Assembly (NCBI GenBank): GCA_017893485.1
Contig: CM030365.1
Location: forward strand, 33,943,000 to 34,006,999
Origin: Hemerocallis citrina
Taxonomy: Eukaryota; Streptophyta; Magnoliopsida; Asparagales; Asphodelaceae
DNA length: 64,000 bases
Direction: 5' to 3'
Of the stretch, positions 59,471 to 64,000 are shown piece after piece. A program made the translations under genes and the position numbers. How positions within the stretch are numbered: the first letter of the stretch is position 1; every line of letters starts with the position of its first letter. The notes beneath the pieces were generated by a model that was given only the letters and a program-made list of their open reading frames with translations, made no database searches and was not told the DNA's origin.

Positions 59471-61604
59471 CGATTAGTAGTGTCATCAACTATTCTAGTC
59501 AATCCCTTAAACCCCGGCTTTTTAATTATTTATCAATGCAACAATACAATATGCAATTTGAGACATGAGATGAACAATAGTATCAATAGTGAAACAAAAG
59601 GATGATAACATAGATAGGACGATTAGAATGATGACAATAACTCATTAGAATCATGCAATGCAATATACACACATTAATTCATGCAATAGTATGATATAGG
59701 AATAATTAATCTATTAAAATCTGGAATATAAAATTCTGGACAGAAAGAGGAGTCTATACAAAAATGCACATTCCTGCTGCTTCAGAAATCGAAAACAAAA
59801 TCCGTTAGAAGTTCTAGAAACTAGACTTCCACACGGTTCCAACGCATATTTAAACTTCAAAATTCGACAAAAGTAGCTAGGTCAAACACAGTATTCTTTA
59901 CAGATTTCATGTTCAGATAGAAATTCGACATCATGTTATTATATCTTTAGAATCAGCAAAAACGCGAAAAAATTCATTAAAAATATTTTCTAGACTTCTA
60001 AACATGTTAAGCAACAATTTGGAAATTATCAGAGCAATATTTTAATATTTGATCACCCTTTTAATAGTTTAAACATCAAATATGCAAGAATTTGAAAATC
60101 TGGAAATAAAAACACAGTTGTGGTAAAACGGGTATAACTTTTGCTACACAACTCGAAATTTAGAAATTCAAGATGTTATGGATACTAGAAAGATAAGGCT
60201 ACAACTCTTATTCAGAAAGTAATTTATTTTGAGATCATTTACTGAGTCAAAAATAACAAATAACATACAGACAGCAAGCAATATACATGGTTTTGGGTAT
60301 TTTTTATGAACAATTTAATTAGACATGGTGGGTATCAATTCTATTAGTTGATAAATTTATAATCAGCATAATGAGTGTCAAAACATGGTAATTAAAATTA
60401 GAAAACACACATACATCAATTTACCATCAACAAACGCCAATCAATCAACCAAACGTACAACCTAACAATTATTTCTACAATAGATTAATTGTGAGACAAT
60501 TATATGAACAACCCTATTCTTAATTCTATATAAATGTATGAAAGATTCATTCTTTAGAGTCAAAAGTGGCACGATGTCAAGAATATTGGGGTTAGCTTGT
60601 GTAAACCCTCAATAGACCCAACGAAAGATAGTCAATACAATGATACGATAACGAATAGGATCTACTTGCAAAAATTTCAATAAAATTTAGATCTGATACG
60701 ATGTTCAATTCAATGGGAAAGTGACTTGCCTTCTAGACGAAAAAATTGAATACCAAGAATAACGGGATAAGGATCCCGAAGTGACGAACCCACGAACAAA
60801 CAAATCCACCAAAATAGCACGTGCAAATCATGTGCAATAGAGAACTCAGAAACAACAGCACAAGGGACACAACAATGGCAGCAACAGTAAAGGAAGCAAG
60901 AGGGTCTTGACGGAGCTGGTGGTCGTCGATGTCGTAGGCGGTGGCGCGATGGGGATAGGAGGGCAGCGCTACTGTGTGGGTCAACGGAACAGAGGAACAA
61001 TGTCAAGTTTGGGATTTTGGTGCTGCTGCCGATCGAAAACAGGCCAAAGGTGAAGGAGGAGGGTCAGGGTTGGGTTTCTGGTGTACTGGGCATTGACGGG
61101 AGGTGTCGACGGGAGCGGCAACGGATGGGGGGTGGCCAGAGTTGCCAGGGGAAGAAGAAGTGGGTATTTGGGCAGGAGTTTTTGGACGGGGATAGAGAAA
61201 ACAAAGAGGAGAAAGAATATGAGAGAGAATAGATAGCTCTAAGGTTTCAATTTGTGCAATTTTTAGGGTTTGCAATATAGTTGTATTTGTAGGGTATAAT
61301 TAGGATGTTGGGTTAGTGGTTTAGGATCCAATAAGAGTAGTTTTTGGTCAAGAACAAATGGAATTGGGTTTTAGGGTTCAATAAGAGATAGATATAAAAT
61401 AATAGGGTTCAACTAAAAATACCCACAATTAAATGAAAGAAAATAGGATCAACAAGAATAGTTCAATCAAGATGAACGAAGAATTTCATGAACAAATTTA
61501 ATTAAAATAATCAAGAAAAAAATAGAGTATTTTATTCAATTACAATTAAAATATTACAAAAAAAGGGGGAAAATGAAAATAGCGGAAATGGTAGTTACAA
61601 AGAT

Positions 61605-61945
61605 CATCTATTTGTCAAGAGATCTATCGACGCAGGATCGAACAATCCTACAACAAGAGAGTCCGTCCCACAAATCTCAAAGAAGGAGACATGGTTCTGA
61701 GAAAACTATCAATTTCTTTCCCTAGCAAGAAAGGAAAACTATCTCCTAATTGGGAAGGGTTGTACAGGATCTCCAAAGTTGTCCGCCCTGGTGCTTATCA
61801 ACTTGAAGACCCGAGGGGAAGGAGAGTACCAAGAACATGGAATGTGGAACACTTGTTGAAGTACCAAGAGGGTGTTCAAACACCGCTCGAAGCAACTCTG
61901 CCTAAAGCCTTTCTTAATTTGTTTTTCTTCTTATTACTTAGTTGA
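61605..61945 (+). pseudogene. Tat integrase C-terminal domain
   Basis: Continues the codons broken at 53179: RRRIEQSYNKRVRP, KEGDMVLRKLS, then SPNWEGLYRISKVVRPGAYQ and WNVEHLLKYQ. This is the C-terminal SH3-like domain of Ty3/Gypsy integrases. The frame ends at 61945 after a hydrophobic tail. Confidence 0.9.
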
Positions 61946-62099
61946 TTTTCTCAAATGTAATAAAGGCTTGCAACTCAGAAGTAGCCACTTAGTCCTCTTT
62001 AATAAAAGCAATTTACTTCTCAGAAAACCTATTGTTTAAATCTTTTGATTGTCTACTCCAAAGTGTACACTCTAAGTACGAAAACTCTCCTAAACAAAA

Positions 62100-62236
62100 A
62101 ATTTGGAGTCCAACACTTGGTTTGACACCACTTTAGCCACTTGCGAACGAGCAAGTACGAAGTAACTCACTATTCAAAATTGCTCCCAAAACTATTAAAA
62201 CTATCTTAAATGACAAATTTGGAGTCCAACACTTGG
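62100..62236 (+). repeat. 3' tandem repeat of Tat element, first part
   Basis: A unit of about 116 bp starting ATTTGGAGTCCAACACTTGG with GCGAACGAGCAAGT and TCAAAATTGCTCCCA. A second unit starts at 62217, is interrupted by the TRIM and continues at 63810. Confidence 0.8.
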
Positions 62237-62641
62237 TGTAACGCCCCGCCTCAATACCCAGACATTTTTTTTATTATTTTTAGAAGACAAATTAATACTT
62301 ATAGTACAACTGCCCACCATAGGTAGCCTCTCAATAGGTGGTTAACCAATTAGGTGACTCTTGATCATAGGCAATTATATTTATACTTAATTAATTATTG
62401 TATACTCCCGACATGGGATTACTTAACCACATCTCTCCCCCTTAATCCCGTGCACAGTAGGAGACCCCATGCCCCCCTAAATGCCATGTCATCCGAAGAC
62501 CAAAGACAGCAAGCTTTGTCTTCACATCTCCAATGGGTAGGCCCCCCCTCACGGTAACGTCATCATGACGTCACGTCAATTTACACAGCATGTTGTGCTT
62601 TTTTCACTTCAGCCGTGGGCCCCCCTCACTTCTCTCTTTCT

Positions 62642-62643
<2 letters not shown>

Positions 62644-62705
<62 letters not shown>
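62644..62705. repeat. TA microsatellite
   Basis: About 30 TA units within the left LTR of the TRIM. Confidence 0.95.
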
Positions 62706-62709
<4 letters not shown>

Positions 62710-62735
62710 CTATTTAGAAATTACGGGGTATTACA

Positions 62736-62750
62736 TACACCCCCCCTTTA
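62736..62750 (-). other. polypurine tract of TRIM
   Basis: Minus-strand AAAGGGGGGGTGTA directly before TGTAATACCCC, the start of the left LTR. Confidence 0.65.
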
Positions 62751-62944
62751 GAAATCAGCGTCCTCGTTGAGTACGGGGCATGCCATCTAGTGCAGGATCC
62801 TTCTTTCTGGCCGATGCGACATCGTCCTCGATCCCGGAGATCAGTGACTCTCAAAACTGCGGATCATACTCAATCCCGGAGATCAGTGACTCTCAACACC
62901 ACAGATCATACTGAGGCCCTCTTCCACACTCGGTGTTGAAAGTC

Positions 62945-62957
62945 GGCTCTGATACCA
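62945..62957 (-). other. primer binding site of TRIM
   Basis: Minus-strand TGGTATCAGAGCC, complementary to initiator tRNA-Met, three bases from the LTR end GTTACA. Confidence 0.8.
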
Positions 62958-63147
62958 TTTTGTAACGCCCCGCCCCAATACTCAGACAATTTTTTATTAT
63001 TTTTAGAAGACAAATTAATACTTATAGTACAACTATCCACCACAGGGTGCCTCTTAAAAGGTGGTTAACCAATTAGGTGACTCTTGATCATAAACAATTA
63101 TATTTATACTTAATTAATTATTGTATACTCCTGATATGGGATTACTT

Positions 63148-63372
<225 letters not shown>

Positions 63373-63809
63373 ATAGAAGAGAATGGCATGATTTGTAAAT
63401 AAATGAATAGTTGGTGAGAGGGGGGCCCACGTTGAGATGAAAAAATAGCGTTGGCTATTGTAGAGAGGTGACAATGACGTCACCATGGAAAAGGGGGGCC
63501 CACCCGTTGGAGATTTTGAGACAGAGCTTGTCGTCTCTGGACTTCGGATGACGTGGCATTTAGGCGGCCCACGGGGTCTCCTAGTGTGTACGGGATTAAG
63601 GGGGGAGAAATGTGGTTAAAGTAATCCCATATCGGGAGTATACAATAATTAATTAAGTATAAATATAATTGCCTATGATCAAGAGTCACCTAATTGGTTA
63701 ACCACCTTTTGAGAGGCAGCCTGTGGTGGGCAGTTGAACTATAAGTATTAATCTGTCTTCTAAAAATAATAAAAAATATCTGAGTATTGGGGCGGGGCGT
63801 TACACTTGG

Positions 63810-64000
63810 TTCGACGCAACTTTAGCTGCTCGCGAACGAGCAAGTGCGAAGTAGCTCACCATTCAAAATTGCTCCCACAACTGTTGAAAACTTTTGAACA
63901 CAAGCGTTAACAAACACTTAGAGAAACGACACAAGCTCTCAACCAAAAAATGCTGTTTGTTCCACAAGAAATGAAAAGTCATAAGTGTTATTAGGCAAAA
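63810..64000 (+). repeat. 3' tandem repeat of Tat element, continuation
   Basis: TTCGACGCAACTTTAGCTGC and TCGCGAACGAGCAAGTGCG repeat the unit at 62120-62235. The Tat 3' LTR must lie beyond the window. Confidence 0.75.

Larger units (their letters stand above)
54121..59482. mobile_element. Pack-CACTA transposon carrying CAX exons
   Basis: Starts CACTACTAATCGGAA and ends TTCCGATTAGTAGTG, a perfect 15-bp inverted repeat with CACTA termini. TCA is duplicated at 54118-54120 and 59483-59485 (3 bp), as for En/Spm. Subterminal regions (54130-54310 and 59040-59470) have many TAACGGCG / CGCCGTTA words. 5362 bp. No TNPA or TNPD transposase is recognised; the interior holds part of a host CAX gene and intron-like sequence. 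Confidence 0.9.
53180..61599 (-). mobile_element. solo LTR C (reverse orientation) with nested CACTA
   Basis: On plus it begins TGTTACGCCCCGCTTCCC and ends GGTAGTTACA, the inverse of LTR A ends. AAGAT is duplicated at 53175-53179 and 61600-61604. Net length about 3.06 kb after removing the CACTA element. The conserved blocks of A, B and D appear in inverse (for example CGGTTCCAACGCAT at 59833). No internal domains. Confidence 0.88.

Overview
This is a transposon-rich plant nuclear region. I see one host gene that looks complete: a 12-exon minus-strand gene for phosphatidylinositol:ceramide inositolphosphotransferase (IPCS), running from 32719 down to 21871. It has plant introns and nested LTR, hAT, Mutator, CACTA and TRIM elements. 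The IPCS wording (for example its [10 protein letters not shown] tail) recalls monocot versions, so an AT-rich non-grass monocot is my weak guess. I see no tRNA, rRNA or CRISPR locus.

Layout: 1-6320 is the 3' part of a SIRE-type Copia element (decayed pol, envelope-like ORF, 1.4-kb 3' LTR). 6321-9684 is low-complexity repeat, perhaps a decayed chromovirus-like LTR. 10084-20445 is a hAT element with an exact 8-bp target duplication. It carries minus-strand host-gene pieces (a TBC/Rab-GAP fragment and a second unidentified gene). Inside it sits a Pack-MULE (12705-20239, 9-bp duplication) carrying an MA3/PDCD4-type exon, and inside one MULE inverted repeat sits a young Copia element (14020-19963, 5-bp duplication). 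21871-32719 is IPCS. Its 5.5-kb intron 2 holds a 3-kb Ty3/Gypsy Tat pol remnant and another hAT-like element.

From about 33797 to the end of the window lies one large Tat-lineage Gypsy element (5' LTR, primer site, gag, protease, RT, two RNase H domains, integrase, 3' tandem repeats). It has been split by four solo LTRs of one 3.1-3.8-kb family, each with a perfect 5-bp duplication, and by a hAT element and a TRIM. Two of the solo LTRs are themselves invaded: one by a BED-type hAT, the other by a 5.4-kb Pack-CACTA carrying three exons of a CAX cation/proton exchanger gene.

The most notable points are: three transposon superfamilies carrying host exons within 50 kb; hAT-like elements whose ends are filled with different homogenised short repeats; four solo LTRs in one retroelement; a length-variable repeat patch at one LTR position; and a TRIM rearranged into a large palindrome. 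All boundaries were read by eye from terminal repeats, target duplications and splice sites. No database search was run.
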